A stretch of DNA of 64,000 nucleotides from Cryptomeria japonica (GCF_030272615.1 NC_081412.1:540472335-540536334), one strand, 5' to 3'; shown: positions 50,501-56,815, counted from the first letter of the stretch. Numbers and translations are program-made. The notes: generated by a model not told the origin, from the sequence alone.

Positions 50501-52976
50501 CGAATTTAATATTGCCGAATTCGAATTCGAATTTGAACCTTGTCACTTAGATTATAAATATAAAAATTTGAAATAGGGTTAGGGTTTGGCAAGAGACCTA
50601 GGGTGTCAAGGTGTAAGCTTTAAAGTATGGGATTAAAGGTGATTCAATTAAAGATTGGGTTCCTGAATTTTTATTGAGTCATGCCTAAGTTGTTAGTTCT
50701 AGGTTGGATCTGAGTTCAAGCTTGCAGATTCAATTCGTGGATCCAAAAAGAAAGAAGAATTGGGCTCTGATTTGTTTTTTATTCATCCATACAAAAAACA
50801 TATAAAAATCCTATATATAATCTAATAGTAGTAATTAAGCTTAGAATACCACACAGCATGAGATATATCATAATCCATAATATATAAATATATCAAAAAC
50901 TTTAAAAAAATAAAAAATTTATAGTTTGATAAATAATAAATTAACTAATAATTAATATTATATTTATAAATGTTTTTATTTATTAAATTCATTAATATTA
51001 AATTATAAAAAAATTACACATATATATTAAAAAAAACTAAAACCTCAGATTAATAAAAATAAAATATAATTGACCGATATTGGCATAGTGGGATGGTTTA
51101 AATGTAGTATTGTTCTTGCCACCAAGGTTCAAAGTTTCAAACCCCATTGTGATGTTATTGTTGATTGTTATGTTGCTGATGAAGTCCCCCATTTGTGACC
51201 TCACCAATTCATAGTTATGTTTACCCTTAAAAAATATATATTATAAGTATTTATCTATGGATAGTAGAGTCGACTGGTCTCATTATAGGATTTTTGATAA
51301 ATTGGAATCACAAATTTCTAGTTATTTTGTTGCCTCCCAATGTTTAATCAGAGGCCTAGAACAGGGACTATATCATGAACTCCCTAGATCTAAATGCTCA
51401 AATGGAAAAGGAGAGCTCAGATGGAATTGGATCATTGTGAATGTTTTGGAAGGGCTAGAACAACATGGTTCTCTCAACGTTTTATGGAAGTATTACCATT
51501 TGCGAACCGACAAGCCCCTAGCACACTCCCTACCCCATTCCAAACTCGCACCAAACTGTACCACGAATTTGGCTCAAACAGATTCCAAATCCAGCTACAT
51601 ATCCCACAAATCTGCCAACGTAGAATTAAGAATATTCTTTGAGGCCAAAGTGATTGGTATTTTTATTGGGCTGTAGTTACAACTTTAAACCTTAAATGTC
51701 TAAATGGACTAAACCTAAAAAAGATTTTGAAACAAAAAAGAAAATTTAAATCTCTTAGTATGTTACCATTCTCGTGTGCCCTAAATGAATGAGAAACAAA
51801 TGTTTAACAGAAAATAAGCAGGTGCCTTGGGATGCACCCTAATTGATTAATTGTTTGATTATGTCCAAAAATGCACCTATGCTCTGAAAAATATTCAAAT
51901 CAGTAGTGTATAAAATAGGCAAAAATAAAGAATTAAGTATTTGTAGCAAAAACCAACTAAACCAGTTTATTCCTCAATAAATTGCATCACTATGGCCTCG
52001 ATAATTGTCCCCATTCAATTATAAAAAACCAACAACGAATTTGAGTCCGAGCAGCTTTCACTCTGTAGCATGATTGGTTGTGATTAAAGCAGAATTTGCT
52101 TCTTCGCTTCAACCAAAGGTCATGACAATTTGAAGAATCATTGGAAAAGAATATAACTACAAGAAACTTATGACACATTGCATGTCCAATATCATTAATG
52201 TTGAAAGATACACTTCTCAAAATCATGCCCAAGAAATATGAAAGTCATTAGGTCTGAAACTGCTCATTTGCTTCACTACAGAACCCAAATTCAAACTTGA
52301 TATTAGCTAAAGAAACACATGTTTGCTCATACATATGTTTTGATTCCCAACTTTTTCTCAGGTATAATGACTTTGCATCTATGTTGGCAATGGTTTAATT
52401 TAAACTACGTAGAAACATTTTGAATGAATTACATAATGTGTTCCTATAAAACATTTGATGTTTGACCATTTCAGGCTATGCAGTTTTACTGTAGCTGTTT
52501 TCAAAGACTACTGCACATTTTTATCCTGAACAAATCAAATGCATATGCATCTTTTATAATAAAGCTTTTCCTTGCATTGCATTTGAAAAAAATTATCAAT
52601 TATATCATAAGCCATCTCATCAAAGACATCAAATCTAAGTTCCTGAAAGCATGATATATATCATCAAAAGATCTCATATAAAACTTTAAACCTTGAAGGA
52701 ACCATTTCATTCATCAAATTTGAGTTCAAGCCTGAGATATTTAACTGGAAATCACATTGATGAGTAGAAATTAGTAAGTTTCAGGATGATTGAGAGCTAG
52801 AGGAGTAAAACGACAATCCACACATGACAATCCAAAGTTTACAAAATACCAATTCATATGCAAACTGTTTCTGTGTCAGGTATCAAGAATCTCACCACCC
52901 AGCTCTGAGAGCATGTTGGACGAGTCTGATGCTCAAAGGTGCATATCCAGAGAAGACATATGCAATGTCATTGGGA
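7036..52976 (-). CDS. VPS33: VPS33, Sec1/Munc18 subunit of HOPS/CORVET (3' five exons; 5' part outside window)
   Basis: Five minus-strand exons join in phase. VPS33 is the SM-family protein that binds SNAREs inside the HOPS and CORVET tethering complexes at late endosome and vacuole membranes. Seen directly: [49 protein letters not shown] and [15 protein letters not shown], all in family order and close to the human VPS33A C-terminus as I know it. Splice sites are GT donors with AG acceptors, except one (see the exon at 30563). Introns are about 22,064, 119, 17,037 and 6,303 bp, with a further intron upstream that is at least 11 kb. All retroelements between the exons are intronic. No inactivating change is seen in the four clear exons. 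The earlier exons, including most of the SM domain, must lie beyond 64000. Confidence 0.93.
7126..7850. other. VPS33 last intron, unannotated 3' part
   Basis: AT-rich intronic sequence. I see no coding sequence or element boundary. A polypyrimidine tract precedes the acceptor used by the final exon. Confidence 0.5.
7850..7990. repeat. Short tandem repeat, first block
   Basis: Degenerate units of about 35-40 bp built on CACCTTATATGACTG(A/G)T..AACC. The same repeat resumes at 9721-9843, so one array has been split by the 7990-9720 insertions. Confidence 0.65.
8010..8573. mobile_element. GAGTC-rich TIR-type element, partly resolved
   Basis: Many GAGTC/GACTC words cluster at both ends (8045-8130 and 8505-8560). 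The right terminus, read inward as CAAAGTTTGAAGATTCAGAC, resembles the right terminus of the element at 25969-27234 (CATAGATTTGAGACTCAGAC), so both belong to one family. The right edge at 8573 is fairly clear. The left edge and target duplication are not resolved. Confidence 0.45.
8577..8840 (-). pseudogene. psaB: Nuclear plastid DNA insert: psaB fragment
   Basis: The minus strand encodes [20 protein letters not shown], then [20 protein letters not shown] and [13 protein letters not shown]. This is the segment of photosystem I P700 apoprotein A2 (PsaB) that runs up to the FPCDGPGRGGTC iron-sulphur loop. Substitutions, including loss of both cysteines of that loop region ([11 protein letters not shown] in place of CDGPGRGGTCD), show an old nuclear copy. 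It makes up about 90 codons of a protein of about 734 residues. Its upstream end is cut by the hAT-like element at 8841. Confidence 0.85.
8841..9712 (+). mobile_element. hAT-like non-autonomous element 1 (872 bp)
   Basis: Perfect 10-bp terminal inverted repeats, CTAAGTCACC at the left and GGTGACTTAG at the right. The flanks are GCTAAAC (8834-8840) and GCTATAAC (9713-9720), an 8-bp target duplication with one base lost. Next to the left end are three GAATTC units in tandem and further TTCGAAT words. The centre (9280-9600) is more GC-rich and differs from copy 2. No transposase is encoded. Copy 2 is at 49740-50550, inverted. Confidence 0.8.
9721..9843. repeat. Short tandem repeat, second block
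   Basis: Continues the CACCTTATATGACTGAT-type repeat of 7850-7990 after the inserted elements. It ends where the DUF659-type pseudogene begins. Confidence 0.6.
9844..11340 (+). pseudogene. hAT-family transposase-like (DUF659) pseudogene, copy 1, split by a solo LTR
   Basis: Segments 9844-9935 and 10928-11340 together are similar to 11341-11800. Conceptual reading shows a degenerate DUF659 domain: [20 protein letters not shown] and FINFL near 11060-11130, where intact relatives have SDGWTD. DUF659 belongs to BED/hAT-type transposases. Stops and frameshifts are frequent. The gap 9936-10927 is a separate insertion. Confidence 0.65.
9936..10927. mobile_element. Candidate solo LTR (992 bp)
   Basis: Interrupts DUF659 copy 1 exactly where copy 2 is continuous. 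Ends are TGTTAGG and CCCAACA. Flanks CTCAT (9931-9935) and TTTAT (10928-10932) differ by two C/T changes and could be a decayed 5-bp duplication. No internal domain or second LTR is present. Confidence 0.55.
11341..12130 (+). pseudogene. hAT-family transposase-like (DUF659) pseudogene, copy 2
   Basis: Conceptual plus-strand reading gives [20 protein letters not shown] and TFISF (near 11585-11660), [19 protein letters not shown] (near 11745), then [20 protein letters not shown] and TKEKEI (near 11930-12010) in several frames. This is the core of the DUF659 domain and the start of the following hAT RNase H-like region. At least three frameshifts and several stops make it non-functional. It is a tandem partner of copy 1. 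Confidence 0.75.
12130..13428. other. VPS33 last intron, 5' part
   Basis: AT-rich. An ORF of 114 codons at 12235-12579 has no recognisable domain and follows directly on the decayed DUF659 copy, so I do not call it a gene. No element boundary was found. Confidence 0.45.
13429..13525 (-). CDS. VPS33: VPS33 penultimate exon
   Basis: 97 bp between a TTCAACAG acceptor and a GTAAGTG donor. It starts with the last base of a split codon, then encodes [20 protein letters not shown] and [26 protein letters not shown] is the signature of the VPS33 C-terminal region. The end phase is 0, matching the final exon. Confidence 0.95.
13526..14240. other. VPS33 intron (17 kb), left end
   Basis: AT-rich intronic sequence upstream of the penultimate exon on the minus strand. 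No feature was recognised. Confidence 0.45.
14370..14677 (+). mobile_element. Gypsy 5' LTR
   Basis: Starts TGTTGTCGAGTAATTATG and ends GAGGGAAAAACA. It contains a TATA-like CCTATATATATG near 14478. It pairs with 23565-23871. Confidence 0.9.
14680..14697 (+). other. Gypsy primer binding site
   Basis: TGGCATCGTTGCCAAG follows the 5' LTR after two bases. It resembles the TGGCGCCGTTGCC-type primer sites of plant Ty3/gypsy elements, with substitutions. The tRNA identity is not certain. Confidence 0.65.
14881..16575 (+). pseudogene. gag: Gypsy gag (frameshifted)
   Basis: Begins [17 protein letters not shown] at 14881 and continues through three frames (14881-15135, 14987-15292, 15327-15704) to a longer open segment, 15697-16575. 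The latter holds a retrotransposon gag domain ([16 protein letters not shown] through [20 protein letters not shown]), a Lys/Ser-rich linker and two CCHC zinc knuckles, [14 protein letters not shown] and [14 protein letters not shown]. Gag would form the cytoplasmic virus-like particle. The N-terminal frameshifts disable it. Confidence 0.85.
16576..17900 (+). pseudogene. Gypsy additional zinc knuckles and aspartic protease
   Basis: After a stop, reading continues with two further cysteine knuckles ([16 protein letters not shown] and [14 protein letters not shown], 16650-16760), giving four in all. A retropepsin-like domain follows, with active-site [16 protein letters not shown] near 17200. 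The DGGS form in place of DTG/DSG occurs in plant gypsy proteases. The end [12 protein letters not shown] is read in another frame near 17412. An acidic linker (DSDSDGDSE) precedes RT. Confidence 0.75.
17900..19312 (+). pseudogene. pol: Gypsy reverse transcriptase and RNase H
   Basis: Degenerate [22 protein letters not shown] (near 18225), [14 protein letters not shown] (near 18428) and the catalytic box FLDD followed by a stop (18517-18533). It is followed by [20 protein letters not shown] and the connection region. RNase H shows [16 protein letters not shown] (near 18950) and the end [13 protein letters not shown]. Several in-frame stops (18098, 18351, 18426, 18531, 18999) rule out function. 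Confidence 0.88.
19313..20681 (+). pseudogene. Gypsy integrase
   Basis: The HHCC zinc region ends [11 protein letters not shown] (near 19688). The core has GLDFIGPL (first Asp, near 19782) and TSDRSGHF (second Asp, near 19963). The third acidic residue is lost: GQAKATNK replaces the usual GQAEATNK, with codon AAG at 20076-20078. The C-terminal domain is [14 protein letters not shown] (near 20490). Stops at 19660, 19818 and 20232 add to the inactivation. Confidence 0.87.
20740..21340 (+). repeat. Array of GTAC-centred words in the gypsy spacer
   Basis: Between integrase and the accessory ORF, the word CCGTACGG or a one-base variant (CCATAC, CGTATGG, CCGTACA, GTACGACC) occurs about two dozen times at roughly 20-30 bp intervals. 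Examples are at 20819, 20877, 21008, 21105, 21229, 21258 and 21290. The sequence between words shows no obvious repeat and no ORF is maintained. Confidence 0.7.
21401..23488 (+). pseudogene. Gypsy accessory ORF (post-pol, broken)
   Basis: Lies after integrase and just before the PPT. Segments: 21401-21622 (basic, [20 protein letters not shown]), 21675-21974 ([16 protein letters not shown] and [13 protein letters not shown]) and 22343-23242 plus 23136-23488 (acidic region, then coiled coil with [14 protein letters not shown]). The middle segment shares spacing and key residues with residues 82-125 of the intact ORF at 58712-61933 (CHELMIECARHYNPQSR, then EEAISEAFHLP). Both proteins end in coiled-coil regions. 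I infer the same accessory family, remotely. Function unknown. Confidence 0.6.
23551..23564 (+). other. Gypsy polypurine tract
   Basis: TGGGGGGGATGA directly precedes the 3' LTR start at 23565, the expected position for second-strand priming. Confidence 0.8.
23565..23871 (+). mobile_element. Gypsy 3' LTR
   Basis: Starts TGTTGTGGGGTAATTAT and ends GGGGGCAAACA. Aligns end to end with 14370-14677. Confidence 0.9.
24070..25705. mobile_element. Solo LTR (1636 bp) at the monomer 1/2 boundary
   Basis: Ends TGTGATGTCCCC and GGGGACATTACA form a 12-bp inverted repeat with one mismatch. Flanks CAGAC (24065-24069) and CAGCC (25706-25710) are a near-perfect 5-bp duplication. Removing the insert rejoins the 5S-like monomer seen uninterrupted at about 27330. 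No coding sequence inside. Confidence 0.8.
25969..27234. mobile_element. hAT-like GAGTC-rich element (1266 bp) inside 5S-like monomer 2
   Basis: Left end CAGAGTTCTCAGACTCG. The right end read inward is CATAGATTTGAGACTCAGAC. The flanks TGCTTAAC (25961-25968) and CACTTAAC (27235-27242) are an 8-bp duplication with two changes, typical of hAT. Subterminal GACTCG/CGAGTC words are dense at both ends. No transposase is visible. Same family as 8010-8573. Confidence 0.7.
26398..26583. repeat. CT-rich microsatellite
   Basis: Runs of (CT)n broken by short spacers, the longest about 26545-26583, inside the hAT-like element. The opposite strand reads as an artefactual Glu-Arg ORF. Confidence 0.9.
27346..27665 (-). 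repeat. 5S-rDNA-derived monomer 3
   Basis: Uninterrupted monomer. It has the spacer words (CAACTGCATTTTTTTTGGTC at 27413, CATTGCATCTAGGTGATGCTC at 27494) and a shortened 5S-like part (CATTTCAATGCTGCTCCTAC through CATGCTTAACCAAGGAGTT, 27535-27580). It gives the pre-insertion structure for monomers 1 and 2. Confidence 0.6.
27889..29450 (-). mobile_element. Solo LTR (1562 bp)
   Basis: The minus-strand 5' end is TGTAATGTCCCCATTTTAAC (from 29450) and the 3' end GGGTCTTTCACA (at 27889). The 5-bp duplication CTTTT is at 27884-27888 and 29451-29455. Both ends resemble the solo LTR at 41214-42623 (TGTCATGTCCCC and GGATCTTTCA), so they are one family. It holds a TATA at the apex of a palindrome (29260-29277) and a long perfect palindrome (29086-29139). 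Confidence 0.75.
29086..29139. repeat. 26-bp perfect inverted repeat, 2-nt loop
   Basis: Left arm 29086-29111 (starts ATGATTATTTAATTATTAAT) and right arm 29114-29139 are exact reverse complements separated by TT. Could extrude as a cruciform or fold as an RNA hairpin in the LTR transcript. Confidence 0.95.
29456..30562. other. VPS33 17-kb intron, right end
   Basis: AT-rich, no feature recognised. Begins with a strong donor (minus GTAAGTATAG, rc of 30553-30562). Confidence 0.5.
30563..30654 (-). CDS. VPS33: VPS33 exon with uncertain, non-AG 3' splice site
   Basis: A strong GTAAGTATAG donor at its end and the reading [20 protein letters not shown] followed by ASND make a phase-correct bridge. 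The previous exon ends in phase 0 and the next begins with the third base of a codon, exactly what this exon supplies. Skipping it would create a stop within four codons. Upstream, a polypyrimidine tract ends at GACTG or ATTGTG, and no AG exists between the in-frame TGA and the coding part. The exon therefore starts at 30654 or 30642, using a TG acceptor or after a point mutation. It corresponds to the variable linker after LPGPH in VPS33. Confidence 0.7.
30774..30831 (-). CDS. VPS33: VPS33 exon ([14 protein letters not shown])
   Basis: 58 bp with an ATCACCAG acceptor and a GTAGGTG donor. It completes a split Trp codon with the exon at 52896 (TG+G) and encodes [19 protein letters not shown]. 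Human VPS33A has RSIEEVLRILPGPH at this place. Confidence 0.95.
31222..31410. repeat. Tandem duplication, unit about 95 bp
   Basis: Two copies of a unit containing GGAGAGTAATCAAACCTAAA (31227 and 31322), with a few substitutions between them. Confidence 0.85.
32206..32277 (+). tRNA. tRNA-like sequence (probable pseudogene or SINE head)
   Basis: 72 nt. A 7-bp acceptor stem (GGGCCAG with CTGGTCC) plus a discriminator A, a D arm (GCTC, loop AGTGGTA, GAGC) and a T arm (CTAGG, TTCGAGT, CCTAG) are fully paired. A box TAGCTCAGTGG and B box GGTTCGAGTCC are good. The anticodon arm does not fit: CTCCA/TGGAA leaves an 8-nt loop and one mismatch, so no anticodon can be assigned. No CCA is encoded. Confidence 0.6.
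34200..34486 (-). promoter_or_regulatory. Likely 3' LTR promoter region of the old accessory-ORF element
   Basis: Immediately downstream (minus sense) of a polypurine tract at 34489-34500. It contains a good minus-strand TATA (TATATAAAGGGG, rc of about 34341-34352). The left LTR edge was not found, and the LTR may extend below 34200. Confidence 0.45.
34489..34500 (-). other. Polypurine tract, minus strand
   Basis: CTTTTGGGGGGC on the minus strand, located after the decayed accessory ORF and before the LTR-like region, as expected for a minus-oriented LTR element. Confidence 0.55.
34640..40887 (-). pseudogene. Accessory ORF of an old LTR element, decayed, split by a solo LTR
   Basis: Collinear with the intact ORF at 58712-61933. 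Matched blocks: the start [10 protein letters not shown]; the ESGIA, then [20 protein letters not shown] and [11 protein letters not shown] region (40620-40480); [16 protein letters not shown] (near 40310); [20 protein letters not shown] (near 39560); [20 protein letters not shown] (near 38320); [20 protein letters not shown] (near 38080). After the solo LTR (35169-37909) is removed, the frame continues as [19 protein letters not shown]. Multiple stops and frameshifts. Function unknown. Confidence 0.85.
35169..37909. mobile_element. Solo LTR, long (2741 bp), inside the decayed accessory ORF
   Basis: Ends TGTAATGCCC and GGGACACTACA (rc TGTAGTGTCCC). Perfect 5-bp duplication CTCTT at 35164-35168 and 37910-37914. 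Excision restores the reading frame of the surrounding pseudogene. AT-rich centre with TAAATAAATAAA runs, no ORF of note. Confidence 0.92.
40888..41213. other. Upstream spacer of the decayed accessory ORF
   Basis: Non-coding sequence directly before the start codon of the decayed ORF (minus sense). It is continuous with 42624 onward when the solo LTR is removed. Confidence 0.5.
41214..42623 (+). mobile_element. Solo LTR (1410 bp)
   Basis: Starts TGTCATGTCCCCTCTTTAGC and ends GGATCTTTCA. Perfect 5-bp duplication ATTTG at 41209-41213 and 42624-42628. Related to 27889-29450 at both ends and in the TTAGCCTATTAT block near the start. Confidence 0.9.
42980..44250. repeat. Degenerate tandem array with AAAGGGAAAA(G/C)TT cores
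   Basis: Eight cores near 43391, 43507, 43582, 43718, 43812, 43942, 44023 and 44141, often followed by TTAGGC or TCAGCC. Long and short gaps alternate, so every second core recurs at about 190-230 bp, suggesting a two-core unit of about 210 bp. It lies upstream of the decayed accessory ORF in the place where the intact element has its hairpin array. Confidence 0.65.
44250..44950. other. Unassigned sequence between array and copia remnant
   Basis: No domain recognised. The boundary between the accessory-ORF element and the copia remnant is somewhere here. Confidence 0.4.
44960..46850 (-). pseudogene. pol: Copia pol pseudogene (GAG-pre-integrase, integrase, start of RT)
   Basis: Minus-strand reading gives, in copia order: [20 protein letters not shown] (GAG-pre-integrase, near 46690), integrase HADICG, VDDF, and [10 protein letters not shown] (near 46260), in which the second catalytic Asp of the usual RSDNGGEF is Asn. 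RT start: [20 protein letters not shown] and [11 protein letters not shown] (near 45480-45360), then [16 protein letters not shown] (near 45150). Stops and frameshifts throughout. The rest of RT and RNase H is missing or unreadable. Confidence 0.85.
46878..48375 (+). pseudogene. L1-type LINE 3' end (zf-RVT and RNase H), 5' truncated
   Basis: zf-[43 protein letters not shown] and [16 protein letters not shown] (near 47180-47390). RNase H (RVT_3): [20 protein letters not shown] (near 47795), [20 protein letters not shown] (near 47993) and [20 protein letters not shown] (near 48115). Frameshifts near 47090 and 47440 and a stop at 48053. Ends near TTTAAAGACTTTTGCCTC. The truncated 5' end abuts the copia remnant. 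Confidence 0.88.
48376..49560. repeat. AT-rich intron with a 4-unit minisatellite (48797-48895)
   Basis: The minisatellite unit is about 26 bp, AAGCCCTATGGAAAATTGTC-like, four degenerate copies. The rest of the stretch shows no gene. Confidence 0.55.
49583..49632. repeat. Poly-C run, C-rich tract, then poly-A
   Basis: Twenty consecutive C (49583-49602), then CTCC-type sequence and a run of A. The minus strand is a long G tract. Length may be unreliable in assembly. Confidence 0.9.
49740..50550 (-). mobile_element. hAT-like non-autonomous element 2 (811 bp)
   Basis: Ends CTAAGTCAC and GTCACTTAG (one internal mismatch). 8-bp duplication ATCATAAA (49732-49739) versus ATTATAAA (50551-50558). 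The right end has GAATTCGAATTCGAAT and is the reverse complement of the left end of element 1 (8841). A 64-codon ORF in the centre (49860-50054) is not shared with element 1 and is not recognised. Confidence 0.8.
50560..52895. other. VPS33 22-kb intron, right end
   Basis: AT-rich. 51257-51676 holds a 139-codon plus-strand ORF, with a second open frame (51394-51642), that I do not recognise. 51070-51200 has a weak tRNA-type B box (GGTTCAAAGTTTC) and may be a SINE remnant. Nothing firm. Confidence 0.4.
52896..52976 (-). CDS. VPS33: VPS33 exon ([12 protein letters not shown])
   Basis: 81 bp with a TTTTTTCAG acceptor and a GTGAGATTC donor. It encodes [20 protein letters not shown] then HALRAG and two bases of the Trp codon completed at 30831. 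Human VPS33A has YVYSGYAPLSVRL here. It is the most 5' VPS33 exon I can find in the window. Confidence 0.95.
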
Positions 52977-53420
52977 CTGAAAAAAGTAACACATATTAGT
53001 AATCAATCCAGCTTGTCAAACTTTTATACACTTCCAAACCAAAGAAAATCATTATTTAATATATCTAAAAAATTAGCTTCAATGTTTGAGATTCTGCCCT
53101 GTAAAAATGGATTTAATTGAAAAGGCAGCAAATTGTCCAAACAATAATATCATATCTTTTCAGTAATTCTCAGACTATTATTATTAAGGTCGTAATAAGT
53201 AAAGAGGATCAAGAAACATTTACATATTTCTGATATTCTTCACTGTCAGTACAGTGAGACGCACGAAAATAAGGTTGAAGAAAGATGGAAATCCATTCCA
53301 TTTTGTACAGAAACATTTGTAAAAAAAGAAATCAAATCATTGGTCATCATTGGCCGCTATTCTAAGGTCATTTATTCTTACAAAACATAATACATCTTAG
53401 GAAAGGTACAGTCAAGGATG

Positions 53421-54384
53421 TGTTAGTAATGTTGAAATTATCTAGCTAGTTTTGGATTCTACTATAAATAAATGTTGCCTTTAGCAATTAAAATTTAATT
53501 GATATTGAGTAAATATGTCTTGCAATGTTAAATAGGTCCAAAGTCAAATGCAATGTAAAGTGTGGCCCCATTCTTATGTAATTTGTAATTAATTTATTAT
53601 CCCAAGATGGGCACCAATGTGTAAGAAGGGAAATATAAATCAAGTCGGCCTACTTAGACCCAGCTGACTTAAGGAAAAAGGTGATTGAGTCTTGTATATA
53701 ACAAGACTCAATCCTATCAACCATTTGATACACACATCAATCACATGTGATCAAGCATGGTCAAGTGAATATTATGATCTGCATTATACCTAGCGAATTA
53801 ATCAGTCTGATTGAAGTGAATTTGCATTTCATGGCTGAGCGAAATTGTGTTCAATCTGAACAGCAAACTCATCTTGCACTTACTGGTCACTCTATCAGAT
53901 CCGAATCTGATTCTATTGCTGTGCGAACATTTGTCTTCCTAAATAGTGCAAATCTGATTATGGAGGTTGTGCGAACTTGCATGCTATCCGAGCTGTAAAC
54001 TGTCTTCATTCAGATCCAAACCTGGACATTATTGAGGGCAGACCTGTGCGAACTTGTTGAGAGCTTTGCTGGGTGAGATTGAGCAGTAATTATCTTCCTT
54101 TATGATGCCGAAGTTCTGCACATGATCAGGCGAATTAGGGCCTGCACATCAGAGGTTTGATTGGGCAAAGCTCTGCCCTAGCTTAGGAACTAAATCGGAT
54201 AAGTAATCTGATCTATTCTTAATTGTAATCTGCTCATAATAAAAGGTTCTGATCTGGATCTTTGATCCTAGGTTTTTCCTCCAAGAGGGAGGTTTTCCCA
54301 AGTTATATTGTGTTTTGTGTCTCTTGTGTGTTTACATTTAAGTTAATTTCTAAGTTTGCTTAAATCTGATCCCTAAAACTAACA
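53421..54384 (+). mobile_element. Copia 1, 5' LTR (964 bp)
   Basis: Starts TGTTAGTAATG and ends AACTAACA (6-bp inverted ends), followed directly by a TGGTATCAGAGC primer site. A TATA-like ATATA sits in the loop of a perfect 13-bp palindrome (53683-53713). The 3' LTR is not in the window. Confidence 0.8.
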
Positions 54385-54396
54385 TGGTATCAGAGC
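54385..54396 (+). other. Copia 1 primer binding site
   Basis: TGGTATCAGAGC, initiator Met-tRNA type, immediately after the LTR. Confidence 0.88.
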
Positions 54397-56815
54397 AGGT
54401 TCCTTCTATAAAGCCTAACAGCTTGAAGGTAGATCTTGTATTACTTCTTTTGCAGGACTAGGGCTAGCATGAATCAGCAACGAATCTGGACAATATACCT
54501 GCTTTTCAAATTGAGGGCATCGATGGGGCCATAACAAGAATATGAAGGGTTCAATCTTTGTATACAATTGTTCTTACTCCTCTACCCTCATTTGCTTACC
54601 TCTGTTAAGAAAGATCTGGAGACTTGTATCTGCCTGCCTTGTCGTTATTGGTATTAGTTCTTTTATACAGCCTTAGTTTGGGATCTTAACTAGTGCACAG
54701 GGTTCTCTTGCTTGTTAACTATTTCATCAGAGAGTGCCTTCATATGTTGGTTTGTGCACCTTTTTCCTTCTAGCTTTAGGTCTTAAGTATTTCTTTTATT
54801 CCATTAAGGGTGGTATAATTGTCATCCTAAGGTTTGTAACTATCATCCTAGTTCGAGCTTTGTTCTTGCTTTAAGAATTTGTTCTAATCCTTAGTTTCGA
54901 ATTGTTGAAGTTGGTATTCGGATTGTCTTACTCTCTATTTTGAGTATGTTTATCTCTCATCCTTCCTGATGTGATTTGCTATGAATATGCAATGATCCAA
55001 ATTGATGCATTGATCTAAATATATCATCCTTGACACTTAATATTATTAGCATCTGTTGCAGATATAAAACTAGGAGTATCCTAACGGATATACCAGCAAG
55101 CATATGATTGAAAGATGAATAAAATTTATAGGAGATTTAGAAATATGGAACATTAGTTGAAAACCTATAATGAATAGTGTCCTTTAATCATTGGTGTGAT
55201 AGGCATGTAAAAGTAAGATGCCTTAGTCATCCTATTCAGTAGCTATGTCTAATGATGGCCTTACTATCTTCATATTATGATCTGATCCTTTATGATACTT
55301 GTTGCACAATTCTAATGCACCGTATTCTATATAAGTCTTCAAATGCTCAATAGTCTTGCTGCTTTGGAATTATATACTCTTATGGTGTGTCTCTTGATTT
55401 GCATCAAATAGTTTAACATCGTATGGACTGTATTTTCTGTTCTGAGTGTTTTATGTTTGGATAAGGTTGTCATGTAGGGTTGTGATTGTGCAACTCTTGG
55501 TTCTCATCAGCTCTTCATAAAGCTCTCATGATCTTTGTTATACTTTCATTGTAGCCTTGCTCTGTTGCTCTTGTGTAGAGGACTGCTTTTAGCTCTAATG
55601 TATTTTTATCTGTCATGACTTTCATTGTCCTCCTTACATAATATTCATTGTGATATCTATCTCTTCAATACTGCCTATTACATTTTGAAATAAGTATTCT
55701 CTTGATGATGAAACCTAAGATCAATGAGGTATCTAACTTAGTTCTTTTGATCACATGTTTGTGTTCAACTACATCATGTATCTTTTGAGTGGTTGATACT
55801 CATATTTAATTTTACGCACTGGCTGGAAAGGCAATTTGGCTTATATACCTTGCTTATGGATTTTATAATATGTTAGATTGTCAAAGTTTTCTGAAGTCAT
55901 CCACTTGCCTTAATTTTCTAATCAGATCAGGCACGACTATCTCTCTGTTATGGAAAACAATTTTTACATTAAAGAATGTTGTGTAGTGAGTGAAGTTCAT
56001 CATATTCTTTGGACTAGCAATGTACAAAATCCTTGTGTTATACTAACTGTTTTGAGCAATCTTTGCATATGTTGTCAATGGTGGAAGTCTAGTCAATAAA
56101 GAGATGAGTTATCTTACATGTTCATGAATTTTCTTGTTAATTCATTCTATTGGGATATTGAATAATGTTTGATCCTAACATTGATGCTTCTCTTCAAGAT
56201 AGTTTTGAACTATCATGCCTTCAAGCTTCAGAGGGAGCTTGGTATTAAGAGCCTACACAAACTCTCAGTTCATTCCTTCACTTGAAGGTATGCCATGATC
56301 ATAAGGATTGTGCTATGGGTCCATTTCGTAAAAGTGAAGTAAGGAAAAGATTGGCATTTCTCATTTTTATGGAAACTTCGTTGGTTGCTTTCATTAGTTG
56401 ATTCTTATCACAATCTTATATTAAGAATCAAGAGGGAGTTCCATGTTCCCTACAATCCTCAGTAATTGTGTTAATAGAAGTATTGAGAAATATGAAGCTA
56501 GATGTATAGCTCTTGGTTATAAAGAAACACTTGCTCCTGTTGCTAGATATGCTAATATTAAAATCATTATAGCTAATGTTGTAGCTAAAGGTTGGAAGTT
56601 GGATATAAAGACTACTTTTCTTAATTGAATAATCAGAAGAATATGAGATTCAAGATAGAGAATCTCATGTGTGCAGATTGAAGAAAGCTCTATACGGCCT
56701 CAAGCAGGCTCTTCGAGTTTGGTACAAAAAGGATTGATAAGTATTTGATTAGTTTAGGATCTTGCAAGAATGATGTTGATTCTAATCTTTACTTTAAAAT
56801 ATTCACTGTTAATTT
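54397..56815 (+). pseudogene. pol: Copia 1 interior with decayed RT
   Basis: Most of the interior has no readable gag or integrase. Near the right end the RT is recognisable: YEARCIALGYKETLAPVARY (56490), KGWKLDIKTTFLN (56590), then CRLKKALYGLKQALRVWY in shifted frame (56675). It is cut at 56815 by the LTR of copia 2. Confidence 0.7.

Noticed and set aside
51070..51200. SINE remnant
   Set aside because: A B-box-like GGTTCAAAG and a CTTGCCACCAAGG word resemble plant SINEs, but no boundaries, tail or target duplication can be seen.
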